From contig CAZXQG010000015.1 in assembly GCA_964642725.1 (NCBI GenBank), positions 1-64,000 on the forward strand: a DNA stretch of 64,000 nt. Direction: 5' to 3'. The stretch comes from JAGVPT01 sp964642725. Its GTDB lineage: Bacteria; Bacteroidota; Ignavibacteria; UBA10030; UBA8401. Below the pieces are notes generated by a model. That model was not told where the DNA came from. It was given only the letters and a program-made list of their open reading frames with translations, and did not search any database. The position numbers and the translations under genes are program-made. Of the stretch, positions 54,955 to 63,494 are shown piece after piece (positions within the stretch are counted from its first letter, which is position 1; every line of letters starts with the position of its first letter).

Positions 54955-55442
54955 CTCTCTCTCTCAATATCTTTCTCCCGTTTCCCCGGGTAAGATGAAT
55001 ATTAGAATGTATGAGTAATTGTTAGGAGAGTCAAGAATAGAAAGGCGCGGTAGTGTCTTAACTAGAGCAGAGTTCAAGAAACTTTTTACGGAGTTATGAA
55101 AATATCACGCTAAGACGCTAAGCCGCAAAGGAACCATACCCATTCTCTTTGCATCGCAGCGACTTTGCGTGAGCAAGATTCACACTTATCCTAAATTGAG
55201 ACGCTACAAAAGGCGAAGGCAGTATCACACGCAGGCAGTATCACAGTTTTGAGAGCTCTCATCCACACTTCTTTCTCTGTCCCCAGAGAGAGATCCTCTT
55301 CGACGTTTCCACTTTGAGTCAGGATAGGCAATATCAATGCGGGGATAAAATTTTACGATTAGAAACATCTGAAAAATAGTATCACGCGAATCCCGAGGGG
55401 ATTTGCGCGAGGCAAGCTTTCCTGATTATTCAGAAGTCTCGA
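54955..55442. other. Non-coding stretch with degenerate repeats
   Basis: At 55106-55173 'cacgctaagacgctaagccgcaaagg' and 'ctttgcatcgcagcgactttgcgtgagc' form a degenerate inverted pair of the type 'CGCAAAG...CTTTGCG' common in intergenic DNA. At 55217-55229 and 55233-55245 the 13-mer aggcagtatcaca is repeated directly. No gene was seen. The region probably holds the promoter of the T9SS gene. Confidence 0.5.
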
Positions 55443-56891
55443 CTATTGAATTATACCTGAGTCGTCAGACGTCAAATAGTAGTTCGTCAACACCGAGATA
55501 CTTTTCTTGGGAAGGATTATCACACGTTTCCCTTTCTCGTTCGGCAAAGTCTCGGCAGGTTCGAGGCTAAAACGAGTATCCGAAACGAGCTTCTGTGTAA
55601 CTTGGTACAGAAACATATTCCTTTTCGCGTCATGTCCTTTGATATCTACCGCCACAAGCTTTGGAAATCCGCCGTTATTCAAGAATAAGATGTTCAATTC
55701 TCCGGTTCTATTAATCACGGCCGCCGTCTGGATTTCTGGGAGCGCAGGCTCTGCCGTTGATTGGATGACTGAGGAATATTTTCCAATAAATCTGCTGATG
55801 ATTGCGAATCCGAAGTAGGCTGCATGTTCAGGCAGAATTTTTCCCAAATATTGTTTTTTCCTCCGATCCCATGTGTGAATCAGCTGCCATTGGCCGTCGA
55901 GGTCTCCCCTGTTGACAAAACTCCATCGGTTCATGCCGTCAACCCCCAGGTTGAGACAGCGGATCATATCCGAGGCATTTGACAATGCTGCCTCGAAACT
56001 CTTCGGCCCGGGATTATCTCCTCCCCATCCAAGGTTCATATTCCCAAACTCTGTCAAAAAAAATGGTTTATTCCGGCTGTGTGCCCATCGGACCCAATCC
56101 TGGATGATCGTTTCGGCGTTAGCATCGATGCCGTCGTAAGAATGGATGTCGTACGCGCCGACGGAATCGTCGAAATTAATTTGCTTCGGGTCGAGCGGAG
56201 GAAGGCTTGTCCAGTCCGGGCCGGACAACGGAACATCGATTCCAGCCGCATCCAGGTGCTCTCTTACCATTTTCAATGCTTGTGTAATAGTTCCTGATCC
56301 CTGACCGAATGCCCACCAGTACCCCCATGTCCCGCCGGGAGGCTCATTGGTGATGCAAAAATATTTGATGCATGCGTATTTTTTCCGCCGAATGAGATGC
56401 TCGAGAAGTTTCGTAATCCCGGCTGCGAAATCGTCGACCGACCGCGGGGCGCTCAAAAGAGGGTGAACTCCGGGGAAAGCATTCCATTCGACGTGTCCCC
56501 ACATCTGCTGAAGAAACACGTCGGCGCTATTCGATTCACACCAATCAAGGATTCTGTACAGCGCCCGCATCTCTTCGTTGTTCCAATCGAATACACCGCG
56601 TTCAGGCTCGTACATCCGCTGGCTCAGCTCGACACGGATGAAGTTCAATCCGAGCCATGACGCGTGCCCGAAAATCTGTTTCCACTTTTTCATTTCAGCA
56701 ACGGGAGGATTCGCTCCGTACGCACTGCCGCGCGGGTTGTGATATCTGACCGGATAATCATACTTCTCGTTGACGAGCGGTATCTCTTTAGCCATCGCGT
56801 GCCAGGAAGCCCCGATACCACCGCGCATTGTGTTAATGACGATAGTAGCGTTCACACTGACGCTAAGATGTTTCTTTGATTTCTTTTCCAT
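55443..56891 (-). CDS. Clan GH-A glycoside hydrolase (GH5/GH39-like)
   Basis: The protein has 482 aa with no signal peptide, so it is likely cytoplasmic. It has the (beta/alpha)8 pattern: GLNFIRVELSQRMYEPERGVFDWNNEEM, DVFLQQMWGHVEWNAFPG, then YFCITNEPPGG with the acid/base Glu at residue 183 after Asn, and FFLTEFGN with the nucleophile Glu at 281. The final 100 residues are a beta-domain (ILFLNNGGFPKLVAVDIKG). The family number cannot be fixed by eye. It starts 5 bases after the stop of the isomerase-type gene upstream, so the pair is co-transcribed. A cytoplasmic location implies action on imported oligosaccharides. Confidence 0.85.
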   Translation of the reverse strand: MEKKSKKHLSVSVNATIVINTMRGGIGASWHAMAKEIPLVNEKYDYPVRYHNPRGSAYGANPPVAEMKKWKQIFGHASWLGLNFIRVELSQRMYEPERGVFDWNNEEMRALYRILDWCESNSADVFLQQMWGHVEWNAFPGVHPLLSAPRSVDDFAAGITKLLEHLIRRKKYACIKYFCITNEPPGGTWGYWWAFGQGSGTITQALKMVREHLDAAGIDVPLSGPDWTSLPPLDPKQINFDDSVGAYDIHSYDGIDANAETIIQDWVRWAHSRNKPFFLTEFGNMNLGWGGDNPGPKSFEAALSNASDMIRCLNLGVDGMNRWSFVNRGDLDGQWQLIHTWDRRKKQYLGKILPEHAAYFGFAIISRFIGKYSSVIQSTAEPALPEIQTAAVINRTGELNILFLNNGGFPKLVAVDIKGHDAKRNMFLYQVTQKLVSDTRFSLEPAETLPNEKGKRVIILPKKSISVLTNYYLTSDDSGIIQ

Positions 56892-56896
56892 TTTGA

Positions 56897-58666
56897 CTAT
56901 GAACCTTGCTTACGATTTGCGCGCACGCAAGCTTTTATTGTCGCGACCGCTTTTCCCAGGCTTTTACCATGAGGACGGATCACGTACTCTCCCACACTTG
57001 CCGGCACGATGAAAGTTTCCGCATAGTGAACCACGAAAGGATCGAAACTTTTTGACGGACTTTCAACAACGACCTCCTCCCCTTCAACAAGATTCACTAC
57101 ATTCACGTTGCCGTGAGTTTTATGGCTGACTGGTTTCGAAAACCAGTGTCGTCGCGTTTCAATGAATTCAAATTCATGCAACCCGGTTCGTTCCTCGCGC
57201 CAGCCATCCCCTTCGGCTATTGTCTCTATCCGGTTTACAAGATTCTTTTTGGTCCAATCGGGTGTTCGATCCCATTGGATAACATTTTTGCCATGTTCAA
57301 TATTAATTGGACGAGGTTCTCCATCCAGGCCGAGCCTTCCCCAATCCCATAATTTAAATGTAAAGATATAGGGAGTGGCGCTTATCTCGAGCACCATGCA
57401 GTCTTTTCCCGAACAATGAACCGTGCCCGAGGGTATCAGGAAGTGATCGTGTTTCTTGACCGGCCACGTTTGAACATACTTCTCGACGTTGAATGTTACG
57501 TCCTCCCGCTGTGCCGCCTCCATCTCCTTAATCATTTGAGATGGATCTATTCCTTCTCTGAGCCCAAGATAGATCACCGCTCCCGGCTTGGCATCCATCA
57601 CATAATAGCTTTCGTCCTGTGTATAGTGAACGCCAAACTTATCGTGAATGTACTCAGTTGTTGGATGAACCTGCAGGCTGAGGCTGCCACCGTCAAAAGT
57701 ATCAAGATAGTCGAAGCGGATTGGAAACTCGTCTCCGAATCGGCGATAGACATCGTTGCCGAGTAAGTTTTGTGGATCATAAAATACCAGGTTGATCGAA
57801 GGAATCTCTATTACCTTCTCGCCGAACTTTAGCAGAAGGCTGTTCTCCTCCGGAACGCAGTTGAAACACCAGGCATAGTTGGCGGCCTTTGGATCCAGGT
57901 CAAAGTGTTCTTTCATCCATTGTCCACCCCACGGCCCCGGGTCAAAAAAAGGAACAACGCTGAACGGGCGTGTGAGTGTCTGGTTGAGCCCTTCCATTAC
58001 GGCGCGGCCCGAGATCATCTTAGGTCTATCCTTATTGTTTGTGTCAAGAACATAATCCCATTTCTTCATCAGCTGCTTCTTCAAACGATCGCAAACCCGC
58101 CAATCTACAAAATAGCTTTGCTTGTAGAGAAGCATCCAATCTTCAATTGAGCGGTTGTTCACGCCGATGTTGTCAATACGGTGTTCTCTCATTCGACCTT
58201 GGATTTCCCATCTCGCCATATCCGCGTACACCAACAAATCGTATTCATTCGCAATATACGATGCGCCCGTTCCAACGACGAGAACAACTCCGCTCTCGAC
58301 GGACGCGATTTCTTTGCGGGCTATTTCAATTTTGTCGGGATCAAAGAATGCATCAATTTCCAGCTGACTCATATATCCGAAAATTCTGTCGTCTGTGACA
58401 TAGGGGTAGACTATTGCCTTAACCTTGTTCTCTGTCCACATACACTCTTTCGAGAGAATGACTTGTTCCGGATTAATTCCTAGCCTCAGTCCCAAAGTTG
58501 TCTCTGCCTCCAACACCCCCTGGTAATATTCTACTACGATAATTTTCCTCTTACTTTTTATATTGGACAGATGCTTTTGGATATTAGCTGAGATTTCCGG
58601 CCAACCTTCTGATATCTGAAAGTCGCCATCTACTTCAACAAAAGGTTGTTTTACGAAATCACTCAT
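56897..58666 (-). CDS. Class I mannose-6-phosphate isomerase homologue with kinase-like N-terminal domain
   Basis: The protein has 589 aa. The C-terminal half (about 235-570) is a cupin-type phosphomannose isomerase: SLSLQVHPTTEYIHDKFG (Gln and His metal ligands), QDESYYVMD (Glu ligand), HFLIPSGTVHCSG (His ligand). The N-terminal 220 residues resemble a nucleoside/nucleotide-kinase fold (KRKIIVVEYYQGVL, VVLVVGTGASYIANEYDLLVYADMARWEIQGRMR), but the P-loop GxxGxGKT is replaced by EYYQGVLE, so it should not bind ATP normally. Similar long isomerases are found in Bacteroidota. It lies 5 bases before the glycosidase, so it probably channels released mannose into fructose-6-phosphate. Confidence 0.85.
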   Translation of the reverse strand: MSDFVKQPFVEVDGDFQISEGWPEISANIQKHLSNIKSKRKIIVVEYYQGVLEAETTLGLRLGINPEQVILSKECMWTENKVKAIVYPYVTDDRIFGYMSQLEIDAFFDPDKIEIARKEIASVESGVVLVVGTGASYIANEYDLLVYADMARWEIQGRMREHRIDNIGVNNRSIEDWMLLYKQSYFVDWRVCDRLKKQLMKKWDYVLDTNNKDRPKMISGRAVMEGLNQTLTRPFSVVPFFDPGPWGGQWMKEHFDLDPKAANYAWCFNCVPEENSLLLKFGEKVIEIPSINLVFYDPQNLLGNDVYRRFGDEFPIRFDYLDTFDGGSLSLQVHPTTEYIHDKFGVHYTQDESYYVMDAKPGAVIYLGLREGIDPSQMIKEMEAAQREDVTFNVEKYVQTWPVKKHDHFLIPSGTVHCSGKDCMVLEISATPYIFTFKLWDWGRLGLDGEPRPINIEHGKNVIQWDRTPDWTKKNLVNRIETIAEGDGWREERTGLHEFEFIETRRHWFSKPVSHKTHGNVNVVNLVEGEEVVVESPSKSFDPFVVHYAETFIVPASVGEYVIRPHGKSLGKAVATIKACVRANRKQGS

Positions 58667-58896
58667 CGTCTCGGTAATTTCTATCGACGCACGTAGTAAC
58701 TGATGTTACGCAGGATTTAAAAGGCTTGCCACTCACAACGAGATGCCGTTGGCAGTAGGACCTAAGACACAAAGAGTTTTAATGAAAACTTCATATTGCT
58801 AAGTTCATTAATAAAATAGTCGTATTACTTGGTGACTTTGTTGCTTCGTGGCAATACCGGGTATATGCGTGACCCGCTATATCCTGGCTGGAGCGA

Positions 58897-59025
58897 TCAG
58901 TTAGACCGCGGTTGAACCAGCTTGATGAGGGTGCCGCATATGTCTTTAAATGGCACAGCGGTAATTTGGTCTATGTTCACCGGCTCGCCTCGAAATATGA
59001 TTTCGCCGCCGGCGTCCGAAATTAA
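58897..59025 (-). pseudogene. In-frame protein-like extension after the CE15 stop (42 codons)
   Basis: Directly after the TAA of the CE15-like gene, in the same frame, come 42 codons and a TGA. The translation (…GGEIIFRGEPVNIDQI…VPFKDICGTLIKLVQPRSN) looks like real protein rather than random sequence. It may be the C-terminal remnant of a deleted gene, or a tail lost by a nonsense change. No known family was recognised. Confidence 0.5.
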
Positions 59026-60231
59026 TTAATGAGCGTAACCGGCATCCGTCTTCGAAAAATGCTTCTTGGCAAAGTCTATAAATTTCTCGGTGTCATCCTC
59101 ATTCAGCCCGTGTTTGCCTTTACGCATATGATACCCGATAAAATCGCCAACGGAGGTTTCTATTGGCGGCATTTCGGCTACGCCCAAGCCGGATTCTCCG
59201 AACAATTCATATACCGGCTCCGCCGCTTTCGCTGCCAAAAAAGTACCGCGAGGATCGCCCCATAGATCTTCTTCAGCAGTCGAGACGTAGACAGGTCTTG
59301 GCGCGATTAGAGCAATAAGCATGTGCCAATCAATTGGGAGATCATTTATGCGATTGTTGTAGTCCTTTAAATTGCCGTCGAACCAATGAGGGAATTGATC
59401 GTTGATCAGCTTAACAGTCTCGCCGAATCCTCGGCGGACGATCGTTGCCCCGCCGCATCCTGATTCGCACGAAAAAACTATGGCAAATCGCCGATCCAAC
59501 GCCCCGGCCCACATTGCAGCCTTGCCGAAACGTGAAAAGCCGAGAATGCAAACTTTCCGGGCATCAATAGCAGTGTCAGTTTCGATGCAGTCCATAACTC
59601 TTCTCGCCGTCCACGACCAGGCCGCTATGGTTCCCCACTCATCCGGCACAGGTTCTTTTCTGTCAGGAGGATCGAAAAACTTCCTGATTCCTTTTTCATA
59701 TCCACTCTCCTTGTCATCGGGTTCGATTTCCCTTGAATCGAACGTCACAAGACCGAATCCTTCTTTGACTACAAGTGCGGCGTCCGGAGTCCAGGTGGAA
59801 ACCAGGAAAACAGGAACTGGTTTATCAATCTTCGGCAAAGTTATTTCGACCTCGAGTTTGGGCCAATCTTTCTTACTTGAAAAATAAATCACCACTTTTT
59901 TCATCACGGCAGAGTTGTTCAATGCGCTTCGATTTTCCTCTGTTATTTCCCAATGCATCCCTTCCGGCCGGTTCACCGCCGCTTTTCCGTAAACATACCT
60001 CTCGAACATTTTCAGAATTTCCGCCCTGCGCATCTCATTCCAGGCGTTCGTATCAGTCACCCTCTCGCCATTCAACAAAACAAGCGGATCGGGAAGCGTG
60101 TATGCCGGCACCTTCGATTCATCGTATTGACCGACGGGGATGTCCGACAGAACTTTTTTGTCCTGCGCAACGATGGCACAAATGGGTATAAAAGCAATGG
60201 CAAGAAAAGAAAAAGACAATAGTTCCTTCAT
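59026..60231 (-). CDS. CE15 glucuronoyl-esterase-like secreted hydrolase
   Basis: The protein has 401 aa from the ATG at 60231, which has AGAGGTG upstream; the GTG at 60240 is less likely. A signal peptide (SFSFLAIAFIPICAIVA) shows export. CE15 marks: LNGERVTDTNAWNEMRRAEILKMFERYVYG near the start, WGTIAAWSWTARRVMDCIE, CILGFSRFGKAAMWAGALD (nucleophile Ser near 233; GCSRxGKxA is the family motif and Cys is Phe here), SCESGCGGA (acid Glu), and HGLNEDD (His). CE15 enzymes cut esters between lignin alcohols and glucuronic acid of xylan. The stop is followed in frame by a 42-codon protein-like stretch. Confidence 0.9.
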   Translation of the reverse strand: MKELLSFSFLAIAFIPICAIVAQDKKVLSDIPVGQYDESKVPAYTLPDPLVLLNGERVTDTNAWNEMRRAEILKMFERYVYGKAAVNRPEGMHWEITEENRSALNNSAVMKKVVIYFSSKKDWPKLEVEITLPKIDKPVPVFLVSTWTPDAALVVKEGFGLVTFDSREIEPDDKESGYEKGIRKFFDPPDRKEPVPDEWGTIAAWSWTARRVMDCIETDTAIDARKVCILGFSRFGKAAMWAGALDRRFAIVFSCESGCGGATIVRRGFGETVKLINDQFPHWFDGNLKDYNNRINDLPIDWHMLIALIAPRPVYVSTAEEDLWGDPRGTFLAAKAAEPVYELFGESGLGVAEMPPIETSVGDFIGYHMRKGKHGLNEDDTEKFIDFAKKHFSKTDAGYAH

Positions 60232-60240
60232 TTCTATCAC

Positions 60241-60868
60241 CTCTAGAAGAAAGATGTCAATTCAATAGACAACAGGATTTTCGTAGTCCACTGATAGGAA
60301 CAGGTGCTTTCGCAATCGCGTCGTTCCCAGAATGATCTCGCACCAAGTTAAGAATTTTTTGCCATGGGTCAAATACGGATCTAGCATATGTGGTGGGGTC
60401 TTTTGAATGAATGTGGAGACCAAGCGATGCTAAATGGTCCCTTCGACTCCGCCGCGACGGCTCATTCTGAGCAAGCGGAGCGCGTCGAAGGAGACCGTCG
60501 CGGCTTCGCTCAGGGTGAACATCAGTTTTTACGATGGGAAGCGAAAGACCCCACTACTCTAGCGTATGACAAAGTTAAGTAGCTCATCATAGAGCTGCGG
60601 AAAGCGGAACATTGCGGGCACAGGCCATGTACAAAAGGTAGAGTATGTGTTAACATTTCTATATTTTGATAAGGATTTCGACAAACAAAATCAATATTTT
60701 GATGATGCTGAAGAGCGCATTCAGTAAATGTTCATGCTCGGATGCTATCGTTATTGCCGTGCCCAAAAAATGAAAAGCTCATGATGAAAGCTCTCAAACG
60801 ATTGCGATGGTAGATTATCGGACTATTCGGAATCGCGTCAATCCTTAGCTCACTCTTACAATCTTAGA
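60241..60868. other. Non-coding stretch with an inverted-repeat element
   Basis: Contains the element at 60381-60564. A 64-codon frame at 60388-60582 simply reads through that element and is not a gene. The rest (60565-60868) has no recognisable feature. It is the divergent promoter region for the CE15 gene and the isomerase at 60869. Confidence 0.5.
60381..60564. repeat. MITE-like element with terminal inverted repeats
   Basis: The ends are ctagcatatgtggtggggtctttt (split here at 60381-60404) and aaagaccccactactctagcg (60544-60564), inverted copies with a core of gtggggtcttt. Inside are 'cccttcgactccgccgcgac', 'cgcggcttcgctcagggtgaac' and 'gcggagcgcgtcgaagg', a second nested palindrome of the kind also seen at 62140. 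It is short and has no coding capacity, so it is probably non-autonomous. Confidence 0.6.
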
Positions 60869-61954
60869 ATGCACACCATGATAATTCCTGACATATTGAT
60901 GTTAGGCCCCAACAGGGTCTGGAGAACATACACAGGCGGGAAGCATCTCGATGTTTTGGAAGGCATTTCTTCCCCCTCGGATAGTCATTTTCCCGAAGAC
61001 TGGATTGCTTCAACAATAAGAGCAACGAACGTCGGCCGCGAAGATATTCCGGATGAAGGATATTCAAAAGTTGAGATCGAAGGACAATTGATCTATCTCA
61101 AAGACTTATTTCAACAATTTCCGCAGGAATTATTGGGAATTAATCACTATGCGAAGTTCGGTCCCAACACACAATTCCTAACGAAGTTTCTGGATACTGC
61201 AATGCGTTTACATATTCAAGCGCACCCAACCATTTCTTTTTCTCAGAAATATCTGAGCAGTAATTCCGGCAAAACAGAAGCCTACGTCATTTTGGATACC
61301 AGAAAAGAGGTTAAAACGCCGTATGTCTTTATTGGTTTTCAGCATCCGTCATCTAAACAGGATTTTCGCAACGCTGTTGAACATCAGGATGTTGACCGAA
61401 TAGTATCATACTTTGACAAAATTCCGATCGCCCCCGGCGACGTATTCATTGTTCCCGGCGGATTGCCGCATGCAATCGGTGAAGGGATTTTTATGATTGA
61501 GATAATGGAACCGACCGATTTTGTCGTTAGGCTGGAGTTCGACCGCGGAGGCTATGTTTTACCCGAACAATCAAGATTCATGGGAAGAGATGTTGATTTT
61601 GCGCTCGCGATGATTAACTTCAACAGAGTCTCTTCCGAAGAAATCAGGCATAAGTTATTTTGCTCCCCGGAAATTATTCGTGATCAGGAACAAAGCATCG
61701 AGTACAATCTTATTGGACTTAAGCACACGCCCTGTTTTTCACTCAATAAGCTAGAGGTCGTTACGAGATATAGCAAAAAAGCCGATTCATTTTATATTGG
61801 AATTGTAACTAAAGGCAAAGGCCAAATCGATTCTTCAACGCAAAAGGTTCAGCTAAGAGCCGGTGACAAATTTTTTGTGCCGCATAAGACAGAAGAAGTT
61901 CAATTTATCACCGACGAGGGACTTGAGGTTTTCCTTGTATTCCCACCGAGGTAA
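60869..61954 (+). CDS. manA: Class I mannose-6-phosphate isomerase (ManA type)
   Basis: The protein has 361 aa, the usual length for the short ManA family. The zinc ligands are in LHIQAHPTISFSQ (Gln, His), GKTEAYVILD (Glu) and VPGGLPHAIGEG (His). The substrate Arg is probably in EIMEPTDFVVRLEFDRGG. The C-terminal jelly roll ends AGDKFFVPHKTEEVQFITDE. It interconverts mannose-6-phosphate and fructose-6-phosphate in the cytoplasm. It is the second isomerase of the family within 2.2 kb; the other (56897) is a longer fusion-type on the opposite strand. Start at ATG 60869; an inner ATG at residue 4 is also possible. Confidence 0.9.
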   Translation: MHTMIIPDILMLGPNRVWRTYTGGKHLDVLEGISSPSDSHFPEDWIASTIRATNVGREDIPDEGYSKVEIEGQLIYLKDLFQQFPQELLGINHYAKFGPNTQFLTKFLDTAMRLHIQAHPTISFSQKYLSSNSGKTEAYVILDTRKEVKTPYVFIGFQHPSSKQDFRNAVEHQDVDRIVSYFDKIPIAPGDVFIVPGGLPHAIGEGIFMIEIMEPTDFVVRLEFDRGGYVLPEQSRFMGRDVDFALAMINFNRVSSEEIRHKLFCSPEIIRDQEQSIEYNLIGLKHTPCFSLNKLEVVTRYSKKADSFYIGIVTKGKGQIDSSTQKVQLRAGDKFFVPHKTEEVQFITDEGLEVFLVFPPR

Positions 61955-62139
61955 GAGCAATGAACGCATTCTCAATCTCTATATGATAGATAAGCCAAGA
62001 TCATGTTTGCAATTGTCACTTTTGTAAGCGCAGACGTTCCGCAAATACATTGCCAAAAATATTTCACTCCTATGGGAGCGATAACAAATTATTCAGTGTT
62101 TCCAAGTAAAGAATCTATCTCAAAAATGGTCTTGCGTTA

Positions 62140-62236
62140 GCCCTTCGACGAGTCCCCCTTCGGGAGACTTGATCAGGGTGAAGAAATAGCTCGTTCATCC
62201 TGAGTAAGCGAACGGAGTGAGCACATCGAAGGATCA
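62140..62236. repeat. Palindromic intergenic repeat
   Basis: It contains 'cccttcgacgagtccccc', a hairpin agtccccc-ttc-gggagact, 'gatcagggtgaag', and the second arm 'ttcatcctgagtaagcgaacggagtgagcacatcgaagg'. The same pieces occur inside the element at 60381-60564. The 61955-62311 stretch holds only this repeat. Confidence 0.6.
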
Positions 62237-62311
62237 AGTGGCATCTTCTTGACCTGACTTCTAGTTTGAATTACTTACAAATAACGGCCGTATCTAATCA
62301 AAGGAGGTTGT

Positions 62312-62871
62312 ATGGAGTATATGGATTTTGTTACTGCCCTTTTTCGTTGGTTCCATATTGTAGCGGGACTATTTTTTGTTGGATTGAATTGGTGGTTCAA
62401 TCTGGTCTTCACCCCGTTTGCTTTCACAACTGACGGTGAGACGAGAAAAAACAATCTTCTACAACTCATCCCTCGAGCGCTTTATTGGTTCAAATGGTCG
62501 GCTGCGTACACGCTCGTTTTTGGGTCACTGTTGTTGATACTAATTTTTTATATGGGCGGACTTACCATTGAATCACAACAGGAGTGGACTGCCGGGAGTT
62601 ATACTATGGCCATCCTCGCAATCCTTATTTATAGAGTGTATGTTTTGCTTGCAAACAGTTCTCTCGGGAAAGATATCCGGATCTTTGGTGCAATCGGTCT
62701 TATAATCACTGCGATAATGATTTATAGCATGATCCAATTCGGCAACTTCAGCTATCGGGGATATGTGATTCACCTGGGAGTGATGTTCGGAGTCATTATG
62801 ATAGGAAATGTATACGAAACGATTTTGCCTGCTCAGAAGAAAATCCTCAATGCAATAAAATCCGGAACAGC
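62312..62871 (+). CDS. Membrane protein, PuuD/urate-hydroxylase-like (3' part lost in the assembly gap)
   Basis: The readable part is 186 aa with four to five membrane helices: RWFHIVAGLFFVGLNWWFNLV, the region around YTLVFGSLLLILIFYMG, TMAILAILIYRVYVLL and GLIITAIMIYSMI. The first helix with RW-x-H-x-x-AG-x-x-x-x-GL-x-x-x-FN resembles the PuuD/COG3748 group of membrane proteins, some of which carry a C-terminal cytochrome c domain. That part would fall in the gap. The start has a perfect SD (AAAGGAGG, four bases upstream). The function is uncertain. Confidence 0.7.
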
Positions 62872-62971
62872 NNNNNNNNNNNNNNNNNNNNNNNNNNNNN
62901 NNNNNNNNNNNNNNNNNNNNNNNNNNNNNNNNNNNNNNNNNNNNNNNNNNNNNNNNNNNNNNNNNNNNNNN
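62872..62971. other. Assembly gap (100 N)
   Basis: Exactly 100 unknown bases, the usual placeholder for a gap of unknown size between scaffolded contigs. The true distance, and even the neighbourhood across the gap, is uncertain. Both flanking genes are cut by it. Confidence 0.98.
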
Positions 62972-63441
62972 GGCAACGAAAATTCTTTTGCAATAGCTGC
63001 GGCCAGCCTCTTCCCTTCGACGCTAAACTCCCAGTAAAAAAAACATTCGATTGGATTTTTTTTCCGAATAGCCTTGACCGCCTTCACAACCAAACGCTTG
63101 GCAACTCCTTTGCCTCGATATTCGGGCAACACAAGCGCGGAGCATAGATACAGTGCGTTATATTTGACCCTAAGAGGAGTATTGTAGAGCAGCTCTTTTT
63201 CATTGATTTTTTTTGAAGTAAACTGCTTCATTAATTCGATAGTAGTAGGAATAACCATTGACCAGGCGATGGGCCCTTTCTTATTTCCTTTTTGAGTCAT
63301 CGTGGCGGGATGAATTGCCTGGAGTCTGGCCATTGTCTCTCCATTAACAGAGATTTGCGTCGGGTCGCTCTTCGCTTCGAAGAACTCGTCGGCGAGTTTT
63401 ATCATTCTGGATAAATTCTCATTTTCAGAAGACTTAGGCAT
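62972..63441 (-). CDS. GNAT-family N-acetyltransferase (C-terminus lost in the assembly gap)
   Basis: About 156 residues are readable. The GNAT acetyl-CoA-binding motif is CSALVLPEYRGKGVAKRLVVKAVKAIRKK (pattern Q/RxxGxG/A present as RGKGVAK). It is followed by FFYWEFSVEGKRLAAAIAKEF, similar to the late strands of the fold. The N-terminus (FFEAKSDPTQISVNGETMARLQAIHP) is family-specific. Substrate unknown. The start is ATG at 63441. Confidence 0.82.
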
Positions 63442-63494
63442 GAATGCTAAGCAGAAATGATTTTTCGTGTATTAGAAAGAAAGCGGAGTTATCT

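Noticed and set aside
60388..60582. 64-codon plus-strand frame
   Set aside because: It only reads through the inverted-repeat element at 60381-60564.
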